64,000 bases of DNA from Pseudolabrys sp. FHR47 (GCF_005153485.1 NZ_CP039740.1:3599001-3663000); one strand, 5' to 3'. Counted from the first letter of the stretch, positions 16,249 to 25,687 are shown. Made by a program: numbers and translations. Notes: generated by a model from the letters alone, not told the origin.

Positions 16249-17784
16249 TTGTCCCAGGTTGCGGTCGATTTTCAGACCCAGACTTCCAGCGCCATATTGG
16301 CCAAGGCAGGCCGGCAGAACTCAGCCTCGCAAAAGGCGTCGTCGAGCCGGTTCGACGACCTCCTGAGCGCCATTCCCGACGCGCCGCAGGAACCGCAGGC
16401 CCGCGCCAAGACCGATGCGCCCGAACGGCCACAGCCCGCCGAGACCCGCAGCCCCAAGCGCGACGAGCGCGCTGATCGCACCAGCCGTGACGACCGCACG
16501 GCGCAGGCCGACCGCACCGCCAAATCCGACACCGCGGCGGATGACGGCAAGGCACCGGCTGCCGATGCGGCGCCGACGAAGGATGCCGGCACAACCGGGA
16601 CCGACACAGCCGCGACCGAGACGAAATCCGCCGACGGCGCCGCGACCGACGAGACGAAATCCTCCGACACCGACAGCAAAGCTACCGACGGCGAGAACAC
16701 CGACACGACCGCTGTGACTCAGGCGGCCGTTGAGGCGATGGTTCCGCAGGCCGTGGTGATCGATCCGACGGCCGCCCCCGTTGGCGAACCGGCACTCGAC
16801 GGCGAAGTCGCCGCCAAGACTGCTACCAAGGTCGAGACTGCGACCGGCGCGACGCAACCGTCGAACAAAGCCGCCGAGCAGCAGGCCGCCATGCTTGCCG
16901 ATCAGTCGACCGGCCTCAGCGCTGACGATGCCGAAGTGCTGTCGGCACTGGCGGCCAAGGCGCAGCAGGGTCTGAAGAACGCCGAGGGCGACAAGGCCGA
17001 AAAGAAGGCTTCGAGCGACAAGCCGGCGCACACCGCCAAGCAGGGCGGCGGCGATGCCGCGACCGCCCAGATGGCGCAGGCCGACGGCACCGAAGCCAAG
17101 AGCACCGAACCTAAGAGCGCCGAAGCCAGGCCTGTTCAGTCCGACCTCGCCAAGGTCGGGGTCGAGCATCAGCGCAGCCAGGGCGACAACGATGCCAAGC
17201 CGGCGGATCACGCAGCGCAGGGCATCACCGTCAACAGCGTCGCCCCGAAGACCGACGGGATGCAACTGCAGAACTTCTCGGCGGTACTGCACCAGACTCA
17301 TGCGACCGGCGCCTCCGCCTCTGCCAGCGGCGCGGCTTCAATCTCCAGCGACGACAAGGCGGTTTCAATCGCCAACGTTCCGGTCGAGATTTCAGCGAAG
17401 ATCACATCCGGCAAGAACCAGTTCGACATCCGGCTCGATCCGGAAGAACTCGGCAAAATCCATGTGAAGGTCAACGTCGACCGCGACGGCAACATCACCA
17501 CGCATATGGTCGCCGACCGTCCCGAAACGCTCGACCTTCTGCGCCGCGACACGCAGGGCCTGGAACGCGCCCTGCAGGATGCCGGCTTGAAGACGTCCGA
17601 CAACAGCCTGCAGTTCTCGCTCCGCGACCAGACACAACAGCAGCAACAAAATCAGCAGGACGGACAGGCGACCCGCCAGTCCGCCGCCGAGGATGAACTG
17701 GCGACGACACTGACCACCACCGTCATTGCCCGCGACTATGGCCGCTACAGCTCGCGGCCGAGCGGCGTCGATATCCGGGTTTGA
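16249..17784 (+). CDS. fliK: Flagellar hook-length control protein FliK
   Basis: A 511-residue ruler protein exported by the flagellar type III system that sets hook length. The long N-terminal and middle part is low-complexity, rich in Ala, Asp, Thr and Lys, with many short repeats (KSTEPKSAE and similar). The C-terminal Flg_hook domain is clear: LDPEELGKIHVKVNVDRDGN, then RPETLDLLRRDTQGLERALQ. TTG 16249 is chosen as start because GGAGG stands about 8 bases upstream; no ATG is well placed. A glutamine run follows the domain. flgD begins 16 bases later. Confidence 0.82.
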   Translation: MSQVAVDFQTQTSSAILAKAGRQNSASQKASSSRFDDLLSAIPDAPQEPQARAKTDAPERPQPAETRSPKRDERADRTSRDDRTAQADRTAKSDTAADDGKAPAADAAPTKDAGTTGTDTAATETKSADGAATDETKSSDTDSKATDGENTDTTAVTQAAVEAMVPQAVVIDPTAAPVGEPALDGEVAAKTATKVETATGATQPSNKAAEQQAAMLADQSTGLSADDAEVLSALAAKAQQGLKNAEGDKAEKKASSDKPAHTAKQGGGDAATAQMAQADGTEAKSTEPKSAEARPVQSDLAKVGVEHQRSQGDNDAKPADHAAQGITVNSVAPKTDGMQLQNFSAVLHQTHATGASASASGAASISSDDKAVSIANVPVEISAKITSGKNQFDIRLDPEELGKIHVKVNVDRDGNITTHMVADRPETLDLLRRDTQGLERALQDAGLKTSDNSLQFSLRDQTQQQQQNQQDGQATRQSAAEDELATTLTTTVIARDYGRYSSRPSGVDIRV

Positions 17785-17800
17785 GAGCGAGGATCGCGCG

Positions 17801-18508
17801 ATGAGCTTGATCAATTCGGCAACGGCGACGACCTCGACCGGAACCTCGAGTACGACGTCAAGCACGACGTCGTCCGACCAGATGGTCGCGAGCAACTTCA
17901 CGACCTTCCTGCAGCTTCTAACGACGCAGTTGCAGAACCAGAACCCACTCGATCCCCTCGACACCAACCAGTTCACCCAGCAACTGGTGCAATTCGCGCA
18001 GGTCGAGCAGCAGATGAAGTCTAACGACCAGCTCGCCTCGCTCCTGGCGCTGGAGAAAAACGCGCAGCAGACCACGGCGCTGGCCTATGTCGGCCATACG
18101 GTTGTCGTCGATGGCGCCACCACGGAACTGACCTCGAGCGGTGCGACCTGGAGCTTCAACTCGACGAAGCCGGCGACCGCGACCGTGACCATCAAGGACG
18201 ATGCTACTGGACAGACGGCCTATACCGGCACCTACAGCGTAAGCTCCGGGGACCAGAAATTCACCTGGGACGGCAAAGGCGCCGATGGCAAGCAATGGCC
18301 GGCGGGCAATTACACGATCTCCATCACCGCGGTCGACGCCAACCAGCAGACTGTGAATGTCTCGACCGAGATCCAGGCCGTCGTCACCGCGGCGAACCTG
18401 CAGCAGGACCCGCCGACACTGACCATCGCCGGCAAGGACTACACCGCCGACAAGATCAAGCGCATCGTGATCCCGAACACCACGACTCAGTCCGGCACTG
18501 GCTCCTGA
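17801..18508 (+). CDS. flgD: Flagellar basal-body rod modification protein FlgD
   Basis: The hook-capping scaffold of 235 residues. After a Ser/Thr-rich head comes FLQLLTTQLQNQNPLDPLDTNQFTQQLVQFAQVEQQ (residues about 36-70), written here as separate conserved blocks: FLxLLxTQLxxQNPLDP and QFxQQLVQFAxVEQ. The later part contains the Ig-like FlgD domain ending in WDGKGADGKQWPAGNYTI. Start ATG 17801 follows GAGAGCGAGGA. It forms a two-gene operon with fliK. Confidence 0.93.
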   Translation: MSLINSATATTSTGTSSTTSSTTSSDQMVASNFTTFLQLLTTQLQNQNPLDPLDTNQFTQQLVQFAQVEQQMKSNDQLASLLALEKNAQQTTALAYVGHTVVVDGATTELTSSGATWSFNSTKPATATVTIKDDATGQTAYTGTYSVSSGDQKFTWDGKGADGKQWPAGNYTISITAVDANQQTVNVSTEIQAVVTAANLQQDPPTLTIAGKDYTADKIKRIVIPNTTTQSGTGS

Positions 18509-18866
18509 CGCGTATGGCCGGCCGGCGCCGGGCTGCCAAAAATTGCTGAGTTCCTGCGCTTAGTATTGTTGATGCGAAATAACCCCGAAATATTAAACTG
18601 CGACGCATTTATTACCTCCGGCGGCTCGCCGGCTCTCTAAAACCGCTGAAAACGCCTTATTTTCATGGATGAGTTTGCCGCCGGCGCCGGCCGCCGCGCG
18701 GCCCGGGCAAGTGTCCGGTGCGGCGCCAACCGTAACCAAAAGGTTAGCGCCGATTAGGCAAACATTTCCTCATCGTCGCAATGCGCTTAGGCAAATTTTA
18801 AGCCGCCATGTGTAGTTTTTGCGATGTTGAGTACTTAGTCAGTCCTGTGTCTTTGTGAGTAAACCA
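18509..18866. other. Intergenic region between flgD and sciP
   Basis: No gene is seen in these 358 bases, which are AT-richer than the genes around them. The right end carries a CtrA-box match (18787-18801), so most of the region is likely leader and control DNA of sciP. Confidence 0.5.
18787..18801 (+). promoter_or_regulatory. CtrA-box match upstream of sciP
   Basis: TTAG-GCAAATT-TTAA matches the CtrA consensus TTAA-N7-TTAA with one changed base. It lies 66 bases before the sciP start. In Caulobacter sciP is activated by CtrA and the product then represses CtrA-activated genes, so a CtrA site here makes biological sense. Confidence 0.6.
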
Positions 18867-19142
18867 ATGACCGAACCCCACCGCCCGAGGGTCAAATACG
18901 TCATCGGGCCCGATGGCAGTCCGCTGACGATCGCCGACTTGCCGCCGCCGACGACGAAGCGCTGGGTCATCCGCCGCAAGGCCGAAGTGGTCGCCGCGGT
19001 CCGTGGCGGTTTGTTGTCTCTCGAAGAAGCCTGCGCCCGCTACACGCTGACGGTGGAGGAATTCCTCTCCTGGCAGTATTCGATCGACCAGCACGGTCTC
19101 GCGGGCCTGCGCACCACGCGCATCCAGCAGTATCGCCAGTAA
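18867..19142 (+). CDS. sciP: DUF1153 protein, CtrA inhibitor SciP
   Basis: A 91-residue helix-turn-helix protein. The segments RVKYVIGPDGSPLTIADLP, KRWVIRRKAEVVAAVRGGLL and YTLTVEEFLSWQ are characteristic of DUF1153/SciP, which in Caulobacter binds CtrA and DNA and shuts off CtrA-activated flagellar genes. ATG 18867 matches the N-terminus usual in relatives (MTEPHRPRVKY); a GTG 12 bases upstream is an alternative. It sits between flgD and fliF with its own CtrA-box match and terminator. Confidence 0.88.
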   Translation: MTEPHRPRVKYVIGPDGSPLTIADLPPPTTKRWVIRRKAEVVAAVRGGLLSLEEACARYTLTVEEFLSWQYSIDQHGLAGLRTTRIQQYRQ

Positions 19143-19170
19143 GCGATCCCGATCCGGTTTTCCTGAATAC

Positions 19171-19202
19171 GCCAGCCCCCTGCGGCTGGCGTTTTCTTTT
19201 CT
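19171..19202 (+). terminator. Rho-independent terminator after sciP
   Basis: Stem CGCCAGCC/GGCTGGCG followed by a T-rich tail, 28 bases after the sciP stop. It separates sciP from the fliF operon. Confidence 0.85.
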
Positions 19203-19274
19203 TGTTCACCACCACGGCGACAACCGGCCCTTTGTCGGTTGCAGCCGCATTCCACAAGCGTGGCGCGGGAACTC

Positions 19275-19317
19275 GTTAACCGGGTGGTAACCATCCACTG
19301 GGCAAAACTTGCCGGGT
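19275..19317 (+). promoter_or_regulatory. fliF promoter block: CtrA-box match plus conserved element
   Basis: TTAA-N7-GTAA (19276-19290) is a CtrA-like site. Ten bases later stands GGGCAAAACTTGCCGGGT (19300-19317). The whole arrangement, with the same spacing, recurs before flhA at 29774-29816; the 27 bases after the box match at 23 positions. The start of fliF is 42 bases downstream. Confidence 0.65.
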
Positions 19318-19358
19318 AAGGGCGCAACTCACCGCGCCGCCCGGTTCAGGATAGCCCC

Positions 19359-21080
19359 GTGCAAGGTTTGCTCGATTTTCTGAAGTCTCTTGGCGCTGCG
19401 CGCCTGGCGGCGATGGGCGCCGTGACAATGGCGCTCATCGGCTTTTTCGCCTTCCTGATGATGCAGATGACCGCCCCGGTCCTGGTGCCGCTGTTCACCG
19501 ACCTCACGATCGAGGACTCGAACGCCATCATCAAGGACCTCGAGCGGCAGGCCATCCCGTTCCAGGTCAAGAACGACGGCGCCATCATCATGGTGCCGAA
19601 GGACAAGGTCACCCGCCTGCGCATGAAGCTGGCCGAAGGCGGCCTGCCCAAGGGCGGCGGCGTCGGCTACGAAATCTTCGACAAATCGGACGCGCTGGGC
19701 GCCACCTCTTTCATCCAGAACATCAATCACTTGCGCGCGCTGGAGGGCGAACTCGCCCGCACCATCCGCTCGATCGACCGGGTGCAGGCGGCCCGCGTCC
19801 ACCTGGTGCTGCCGGAACGTCCGCTGTTCTCGCGCGACAAGGTCGAGGCCACCGCCTCCATCGTGCTCAAGGTGCGCGGCCAGCTCGAGCCGCAGCAGGT
19901 GCGCGCCATCCGCCATCTGGTGGCGAGCGCGGTCAACGGCATGAAGCCGGAGCGCGTCTCGGTCATCGACGAGGCCGGCCGCCTGCTTGCCGACGGCGCG
20001 CGACAGGACAACTTGGTCGGCGGCGTCACGGCCGACGAGCGCAAGACGGCGTTCGAGAGCCGGCTGCGCAACCAGGTCGAGGACATCGTTACCTCGGTGG
20101 TCGGCCCCGGCAAGGCGCGGGTGCAGGTCAGCGCAGACTTCGACATGAACCGCATCACCGAGACGCAGGACAAGTTCGATCCGGACGGCCGCGTGCTGCG
20201 CTCGAGCCAGACCCGCGAAGAGCAGTCCAACTCCAGCGAGGGCAAAGAAGGCGGTCAGGTCTCCGCCTCCAACGAATTGCCCGGCGCCAGCAAGGACGGC
20301 AGTAACAACAGCCCGTCCTCGCGCGACCAGAGCCGCAAGACCGAGGAAATCGTCAATTACGAAATCTCGCGCATCACCAAGACCGAGGTGACCGAGGCCG
20401 GCCGTCTCAACCGCCTGTCCGCGGCGGTGCTGGTCGACGGCCGCTACACCAAGAACGACAAGGGCGAGATGATCTACGAAGCGCGCCCGAAGGAAGAGAT
20501 CGACCGCATCGCGGCGCTGGTGCGTACCGCGATCGGCTTCGACGCCAAGCGAGGCGATCAGGTCGAAGTCGTGAACCTGCGCTTTGCCGACTCGGTGCAG
20601 GTCCCGGTCGGCGAAGACGCCGGCTGGATGAAGTATCTCGCTTTCTCCAAGGACGACATCATGGGCATGGCCGAGAAAGGCGTGATGGCCCTGCTCGGCT
20701 TCATCGTGCTCCTGATGGTGGTGCGACCGCTGGTGCGCCGGGTCATCGCGCCCGACGCCGCCGAAAAGGCGCGCCTGGCCGGCATGGCTGGCGTCGCCGG
20801 CGCGCTCGGCGCCCCGGGCTTCGTGCCGGGTTCGATCGAGATCGGCCCGGACGGCAATCCGATCTCCACCATCACCGACAAGAGCGGCACCAACATCGCC
20901 ATCGTCAACTCCGAGGAGCAGGTCGCAATCTCCAACCGCACCTCGGCGATGATCGACGTCGCCAAGGTGCAGGGCCAGGTGCACGCGCAGTCGGTGCAGA
21001 AGGTGGGGGAGCTCGCCGAAAAAAACCCTCATGAGGCGGTGTCGATCATTCGCAGCTGGTTGCATGAGGACGCCGCCTGA
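19359..21080 (+). CDS. fliF: Flagellar MS-ring protein FliF
   Basis: It forms the inner-membrane MS ring on which the flagellar motor and export gate are built. The 573 residues show an N-terminal membrane segment (about 15-40), the YscJ/FliF ring domain ([48 protein letters not shown]), and a second membrane segment near residues 440-462 ([19 protein letters not shown]). The tail [16 protein letters not shown] is the FliG-binding helix. GTG start at 19359; the stop overlaps the fliG start. Confidence 0.95.
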   Translation: MQGLLDFLKSLGAARLAAMGAVTMALIGFFAFLMMQMTAPVLVPLFTDLTIEDSNAIIKDLERQAIPFQVKNDGAIIMVPKDKVTRLRMKLAEGGLPKGGGVGYEIFDKSDALGATSFIQNINHLRALEGELARTIRSIDRVQAARVHLVLPERPLFSRDKVEATASIVLKVRGQLEPQQVRAIRHLVASAVNGMKPERVSVIDEAGRLLADGARQDNLVGGVTADERKTAFESRLRNQVEDIVTSVVGPGKARVQVSADFDMNRITETQDKFDPDGRVLRSSQTREEQSNSSEGKEGGQVSASNELPGASKDGSNNSPSSRDQSRKTEEIVNYEISRITKTEVTEAGRLNRLSAAVLVDGRYTKNDKGEMIYEARPKEEIDRIAALVRTAIGFDAKRGDQVEVVNLRFADSVQVPVGEDAGWMKYLAFSKDDIMGMAEKGVMALLGFIVLLMVVRPLVRRVIAPDAAEKARLAGMAGVAGALGAPGFVPGSIEIGPDGNPISTITDKSGTNIAIVNSEEQVAISNRTSAMIDVAKVQGQVHAQSVQKVGELAEKNPHEAVSIIRSWLHEDAA

Positions 21081-22177
21081 TGGCCAAGACGCAGCCCAAA
21101 GACCCCGACGCGATGCGCGACGACATCGGCGGCCTGATGGCCGAACTCGCCAGCCGCCCCGCCTCGAACAAGACCATGCGCAAGCTGACCGGCCCGGAGC
21201 GCGCCGCCGTGCTGATGCTGGCGCTCGGCGAGCAGTATGGCGGCAAGATCTTCTCGCTGCTGGACGACGACGAACTGCGCGAGATTTCCATCGTCATGTC
21301 GTCGCTCGGCACCGTCGATGCCGAGCAGGTCGAACAGCTGATGCTCGAGTTTGTCGGACGGCTGTCGGCCTCCGGCGCGCTGCTCGGCAACTATGACGCC
21401 ACCGAGCGCCTGCTGGCGCAGTTCCTGCCGAAGGATCGCATCGCCGGCATCATGGACGAAATCCGCGGGCCCGCGGGCCGCAACATGTGGGAAAAGCTCG
21501 CCAACGTGCAGGAAGAGGTGCTGGCGAACTATCTCAAGAACGAATACCCGCAAACCGTCGCCGTGGTGCTGTCGAAGCTGCGTCCCGAACATGCTGCGCG
21601 CGTGCTCGGCATCCTGCCGGAAGAAATGGCGCTCGACTGCGTCAACCGCATGCTCAAGATGGAAGCGGTGCAGAAGGAAGTCATCGAGCGCGTCGAGCAG
21701 ACCCTGCGCACCGAATTCATGTCCAACATCTCGCAGACGCGCCGCCGCGACGCGCACGAGGTGATGGCGGAAATCTTCAACAATTTCGACCGCCAGACCG
21801 AAACCCGCTTCCTGACCGCGCTCGAAGATGACAACCGCGACGCCGCCGAACGCATCAAGGCGCTGATGTTCACCTTCGACGACCTGATCAAGCTCGACTC
21901 CGGCTCGGCGCAGACGCTGATGCGCTCGATCGACAAGGACAAGCTCGCCGTCGCGCTCAAGGGCGCCTCCGAAGGCGTGCGCGAATTCTTCTTCAAGAAC
22001 ATGTCCTCGCGCGCCGCCAAGATGCTGGTCGACGACATGCAGGCGATGGGCGCGGTGCGCCTCCGCGACGTCGACGAGGCGCAGACTTTGCTGGTGAATA
22101 TCGCCAAGGATCTCGCGGCCAAGGGAGAAATCCTGATCGCCAAGAGCCGCGGCGGCGACGACGAACTGGTGTATTAG
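21080..22177 (+). CDS. fliG: Flagellar motor switch protein FliG
   Basis: Rotor protein of 365 residues that binds FliF, FliM and the stator. [20 protein letters not shown] starts the N-terminal domain, the middle domain includes [22 protein letters not shown] (EHPQ-like motif as EYPQ), and the C-terminal domain contains [10 protein letters not shown] with the charged residues that contact the stator. Its ATG shares a base with the fliF stop (TGATG), indicating coupling. A palindromic repeat follows directly. Confidence 0.96.
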   Translation: MAKTQPKDPDAMRDDIGGLMAELASRPASNKTMRKLTGPERAAVLMLALGEQYGGKIFSLLDDDELREISIVMSSLGTVDAEQVEQLMLEFVGRLSASGALLGNYDATERLLAQFLPKDRIAGIMDEIRGPAGRNMWEKLANVQEEVLANYLKNEYPQTVAVVLSKLRPEHAARVLGILPEEMALDCVNRMLKMEAVQKEVIERVEQTLRTEFMSNISQTRRRDAHEVMAEIFNNFDRQTETRFLTALEDDNRDAAERIKALMFTFDDLIKLDSGSAQTLMRSIDKDKLAVALKGASEGVREFFFKNMSSRAAKMLVDDMQAMGAVRLRDVDEAQTLLVNIAKDLAAKGEILIAKSRGGDDELVY

Positions 22178-22225
22178 CGCTTGATCCCGAAAAGTGGTCA
22201 CCGGTTTTCGGACTAGATCAAGCGC
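22177..22225. repeat. Palindromic interspersed repeat between fliG and fliH
   Basis: GCGCTTGATC and GATCAAGCGC form the outer arms, with CCGAAAA and TTTTCGG inside, giving a near-perfect hairpin of about 49 bases directly after the fliG stop. The core CCGAAAAGTGGTCACCGGTT is a pattern I know as dispersed in many Rhizobiales genomes. It probably forms an RNA hairpin in the fliG-fliH message. Confidence 0.75.
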
Positions 22226-22237
22226 AACTGAAAGAGA

Positions 22238-22861
22238 ATGAACAAGATGGCTGCTGCCGCCAAATTCCTGTTCGATGAGGACTTCGCCACCGGCGAGAAG
22301 CCGACCATTACCTTGGTCGAGGCCGAGCGGCGCCGCGCCGACGCGGAATCCGTCGCGCATCGCCAGGGCTTCGAGGCGGGGCAGAATCAGGCGCGCGCCG
22401 AACAGAATGAGCGTATCGCCAGGGCGCTCACCTCGCTCGCCGACCGGGCAGCGCGGCTCGATGCCCAACTCAAGGACATCGAGGCGCGCCTCGAAAGCGA
22501 GGCGGTACAGGTCGCCTTCTCAGTCGCAAGCAAGCTGGTGCCCGAACTGATCACCCGCGAACCTTTCGCCGAGATCGAGGTGCTGGCCACCGACTGCTTC
22601 CGCCAGCTCATCGCCACGCCGCAAATCTCGATCCATGTCGGCCAGGACATCTACGACATCGCCAAGCACAAGCTCGAAGAGATTGCCCGCACGCGCGGCT
22701 TCGACGGCCGCATCGACGTGATGGCCGATGCGACCTTGGGCGCCGGCGATTGCCGCATCGAGTGGGCCGAAGGCGGTGTCGTGCGCGACCGCGAGGCGAC
22801 CATGAAAATTATCGACGAAGCCGTGCAGCGCTACATCGCGGCGCGCATCGCGCAGAACTAA
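22238..22861 (+). CDS. fliH: Flagellar assembly protein FliH-like
   Basis: A 207-residue peripheral protein expected to bind the export ATPase FliI and guide it to the export gate. A head KFLFDEDFA is followed by a charged helical stretch (residues 30-90, AEQNERIARAL...LKDIEARLE) likely to form a coiled coil, and a C-terminal domain containing GAGDCRIEWAEGGVVRD, typical of FliH/YscL. Position between fliG and fliN supports the call. Sequence divergence in this family is high, so the symbol rests partly on position. Confidence 0.82.
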   Translation: MNKMAAAAKFLFDEDFATGEKPTITLVEAERRRADAESVAHRQGFEAGQNQARAEQNERIARALTSLADRAARLDAQLKDIEARLESEAVQVAFSVASKLVPELITREPFAEIEVLATDCFRQLIATPQISIHVGQDIYDIAKHKLEEIARTRGFDGRIDVMADATLGAGDCRIEWAEGGVVRDREATMKIIDEAVQRYIAARIAQN

Positions 22862-22885
22862 ACAGGAAGGGTTCGGAGACAGGCC

Positions 22886-23242
22886 ATGAGTGACAATGAC
22901 AGCAAAGTACCGCTCCCGGACCTGGAAGGCGGCGCACCCGAAGTGGTCGAAGCCGGCCCGCTGGCCCCGACCGGCGAAGACTCGGTGCATCGCGGTGCCG
23001 CCGATCTCGAAGCGGTGTTCGACGTTCCGGTGCAGGTCTCGGCCGTGCTCGGTCGCACGCGCATGGAAGTCGGCGATCTGTTGAAGCTCGGGCCGGGCGC
23101 GGTGCTCGAACTCGACCGCAAGGTCGGCGAGGCCATCGATATCTACGTGAACAACCGCCTGGTGGCGCGCGGCGAAGTCGTGCTGGTCGAGGAAAAGCTC
23201 GGCGTGACCATGACGGAAATCATCAAGGCGGACAAGAACTGA
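22886..23242 (+). CDS. fliN: Flagellar motor switch protein FliN
   Basis: A 118-residue C-ring component. The first 50 residues are acidic and variable, and the rest is the SpoA domain: VFDVPVQVSAVLGRTRMEVG, LLKLGPGAVLELDRKVGE, IYVNNRLVARGEVVLVEEKL. It starts 24 bases after fliH with a ribosome site AGGAAGG. FliM is not encoded nearby. Confidence 0.93.
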   Translation: MSDNDSKVPLPDLEGGAPEVVEAGPLAPTGEDSVHRGAADLEAVFDVPVQVSAVLGRTRMEVGDLLKLGPGAVLELDRKVGEAIDIYVNNRLVARGEVVLVEEKLGVTMTEIIKADKN

Positions 23243-23295
23243 CGCGGCGCGGCGCGCCGTAAGGCGCGGCAACCCGCATATCAAGGACGAATGCC

Positions 23296-24666
23296 ATGCG
23301 GCTACTCATCATCGGCACCCTCGGCGGCCAGCTCACCATCGCCAGCAAGATCGCGATGGACAAGGGCGCTTCGGTCACCCACGCCGACTCCATCGACCAG
23401 GGCCTCGCAGTGCTGCGCTCCGGGCGCGGCGCCGACCTTCTGATGGTCGATGTCGCGATCGACATCCGCGAACTGGTGGAGAAGCTGGAAGCCGAGCGCA
23501 TCCACGTGCCGATTGTGGCCTGCGGCGTCACCAACGATGCCCGCGCCGCCGTGCGTGCCATCCATGCCGGCGCCAAAGAATACATCCCGCTGCCGCCCGA
23601 TCCGGATCTGATCGCCGCCGTCCTTGCCGCCGTGACGCAGGACAACCGCGACATGATCTATCGCGACGAGGCGATGGCCTCAGTCGTGAAGCTGGCGCAG
23701 CAGGTCGCGGTGTCCGAAGCCTCGGTGCTGATCACCGGCGAAAGTGGCACCGGCAAGGAAGTGCTCGCCCGCTTCGTGCATTCGCGCTCGCAGCGCGCCA
23801 AGAAACCATTCATCTCGGTCAACTGCGCCGCCATTCCGGAGAACCTGCTCGAATCCGAACTGTTCGGTCATGAGAAAGGTGCCTTCACCGGCGCACTCGC
23901 CCGCCGCATCGGCAAGTTCGAAGAGGCCAATGGCGGCACGCTGCTGCTCGACGAAATCTCCGAAATGGACGTGCGCCTGCAGGCCAAACTGTTGCGCGCT
24001 ATCCAGGAACGCGTCATCGACCGCGTCGGCGGCGGCAAGCCCGTGCCGGTCGATATCCGCATCATCGCCACCTCGAACCGCAATCTGTCGGAAGCTGTGC
24101 GGGCCGGCACTTTCCGTGAAGATCTGATGTTCCGCCTGAATGTCGTGAACCTGAAGATCCCGGCGCTGCGCGACCGTCCGGCCGACATCCCGGAACTCGC
24201 CACCTATTTCGTCAAGAAATACTCCGAGGCCAACGGCCTGCCGGTGCGGCCGCTGTCGTCGGAGGCGCGGCACGCGCTCAGCGTTAATCGTTGGCCTGGC
24301 AACGTGCGCGAACTGGAAAACACGCTGCATCGTGCCGTCATCCTCTCGACGGGCGCGGACATCGGCGTCGACGGCATCCTGTCGCCCGACGGCGCGCGGC
24401 TCGACTCCTCGCGCGGCACCGGCGTTGCCGAACAGGCGGCGCTGGCCGCCGAGCAGGTCACCCGCAACCTGGTCGGCCGCACCGTGGCCGAGGTCGAGCG
24501 CGATCTCATCCTCGAGACCTTGCGCCACTGCCTCGGCAACCGGACCCATGCCGCCAATATCCTCGGCATCTCGATCCGCACCTTGCGCAACAAGCTCAAC
24601 GAATATTCGGCGGACGGCGCACCGATCCCGCCGCCGCACGGCGGCGAGATGAAAGGCGCGGCGTAA
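23296..24666 (+). CDS. flbD: Sigma-54-dependent flagellar transcription activator FlbD
   Basis: An enhancer-binding protein of 456 residues. The N-terminal receiver-like domain keeps D52 but lacks the acidic pair near residues 8-9 and the conserved lysine near 100. The AAA+ domain has Walker A GESGTGKE (148-155), the sigma-54 contact loop GAFTGA (195-200), Walker B GTLLLDEISEM and WPGNVRELENTLHRAV. A Fis-type helix-turn-helix ends it (NRTHAANILGISIRTLRNKL). It closes the fliF-fliG-fliH-fliN-flbD operon and could drive the sigma-54 promoter match before fliK. Confidence 0.92.
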   Translation: MRLLIIGTLGGQLTIASKIAMDKGASVTHADSIDQGLAVLRSGRGADLLMVDVAIDIRELVEKLEAERIHVPIVACGVTNDARAAVRAIHAGAKEYIPLPPDPDLIAAVLAAVTQDNRDMIYRDEAMASVVKLAQQVAVSEASVLITGESGTGKEVLARFVHSRSQRAKKPFISVNCAAIPENLLESELFGHEKGAFTGALARRIGKFEEANGGTLLLDEISEMDVRLQAKLLRAIQERVIDRVGGGKPVPVDIRIIATSNRNLSEAVRAGTFREDLMFRLNVVNLKIPALRDRPADIPELATYFVKKYSEANGLPVRPLSSEARHALSVNRWPGNVRELENTLHRAVILSTGADIGVDGILSPDGARLDSSRGTGVAEQAALAAEQVTRNLVGRTVAEVERDLILETLRHCLGNRTHAANILGISIRTLRNKLNEYSADGAPIPPPHGGEMKGAA

Positions 24667-24687
24667 GCGCGACATCGTTAAAAATTG

Positions 24688-24720
24688 AAACGGCCGGTGT
24701 TCACCCCACCGGCCGTTTTG
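24688..24720 (+). terminator. Rho-independent terminator after flbD
   Basis: AAACGGCCGGTG pairs with CACCGGCCGTTTT around a short loop; placed 21 bases after the flbD stop, it closes the fliF operon. Confidence 0.85.
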
Positions 24721-24769
24721 CATTGTTGCCATCATGGAACCCTCCGCCACCTCGCGCGGTTAAGCGGGG

Positions 24770-25687
24770 ATGGTGAAAGTCCTGCTCTGCCACAATCCCA
24801 ATGCCGGCAACAAAGGCCACGATCGCGACAGCCTCAAGGCCGCGCTCAAGCTAGCCGGCCATGACGTCCGTTATGCGTCGGTGAAGGACGAGAAATTCGT
24901 CGCCGCCTTCGACAAATCGGTCGATCTCATCGTCGCCGCCGGCGGCGACGGCACCATCGCGTCGGTGCTCACGCAAATTCCCGACCGGAGCGTCCCGGTC
25001 GCCCTTCTGCCGCTCGGCACCGCCAACAATTTCGCGCGTTCGCTCGGCATCGCCGGAACGCCGCAGGAACTGGTGGAGATGTGGGATCCCGAGCATACCT
25101 GCCCGGTATCGCTCGGCTCCGTCACCGGCCACTGGGGCACCAGCCTGTTTCTGGAGGCCTACGGCGTCGGCGTCTTCCCGCAGTTCCTGCTCGATGCCAA
25201 GAAGGGCAAGAAGCCGGAGGGCGCTCGCAATCTGCAGCAGGGCCGCGAATTGCTGCAGAAGGCGCTCAAGCGCGCCAAGCCGATCGAGGTCTCCCTGACG
25301 ATCGGCGACAAGAAGCAAGAGCTGGAACTGCTCGGCATTGAGGTCTGCAACATCGCCTTCACCGGCCCCGGCCTGCCGCTGGCGGCCAAAGCCGACGTCA
25401 GCGACGACAAGCTCGACATCGTCATGTTCGAAGCCGATGAGCGCAAGGCACTGATGAAATGGCTCGAGGCGCCGCAGGACGACGAGCCGCCGGCGACTTT
25501 CCGCAAGGGCACCGAGGTCGAAATCACATTCCGTGATGCCCCGACGCGGCTCGACGATGAATCCTACGAGGCGACCGGCGGCAAGCACAGCATCGACATC
25601 GTCTGCGAGGAGACGCCGCTCAACGTCGTCATTCCAATAAAGCACCCGGTGCAGAAGACGCCGGAGAAAAAGGCAGCCGCGTCATGA
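24770..25687 (+). CDS. Diacylglycerol kinase-family lipid kinase
   Basis: A soluble lipid kinase-like protein of 305 residues. CHNPNAGNKGHD opens the catalytic domain, the nucleotide-binding motif GGDGT is at residues 58-62, and LPLGTANNFARSLGI follows, as in YegS/DgkB relatives. The C-terminus ends in a lysine-rich tail. It overlaps the IMPase-family gene by 4 bases, so the two form an operon unrelated to flagella. The lipid substrate is unknown. Confidence 0.83.
   Translation: MVKVLLCHNPNAGNKGHDRDSLKAALKLAGHDVRYASVKDEKFVAAFDKSVDLIVAAGGDGTIASVLTQIPDRSVPVALLPLGTANNFARSLGIAGTPQELVEMWDPEHTCPVSLGSVTGHWGTSLFLEAYGVGVFPQFLLDAKKGKKPEGARNLQQGRELLQKALKRAKPIEVSLTIGDKKQELELLGIEVCNIAFTGPGLPLAAKADVSDDKLDIVMFEADERKALMKWLEAPQDDEPPATFRKGTEVEITFRDAPTRLDDESYEATGGKHSIDIVCEETPLNVVIPIKHPVQKTPEKKAAAS

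Noticed and set aside
19299..19314. Possible sigma-54 promoter before fliF (TGGGCAAAACTTGCC)
   Set aside because: GG and GC are 8 or 9 bases apart instead of 10, and the flhA copy has the same wrong spacing, so it is not a canonical -24/-12 site.
19329..21065. A 578-residue minus-strand frame opposite fliF
   Set aside because: Composition (His/Asp/Gly-rich without motifs) is typical of an antisense shadow of fliF.
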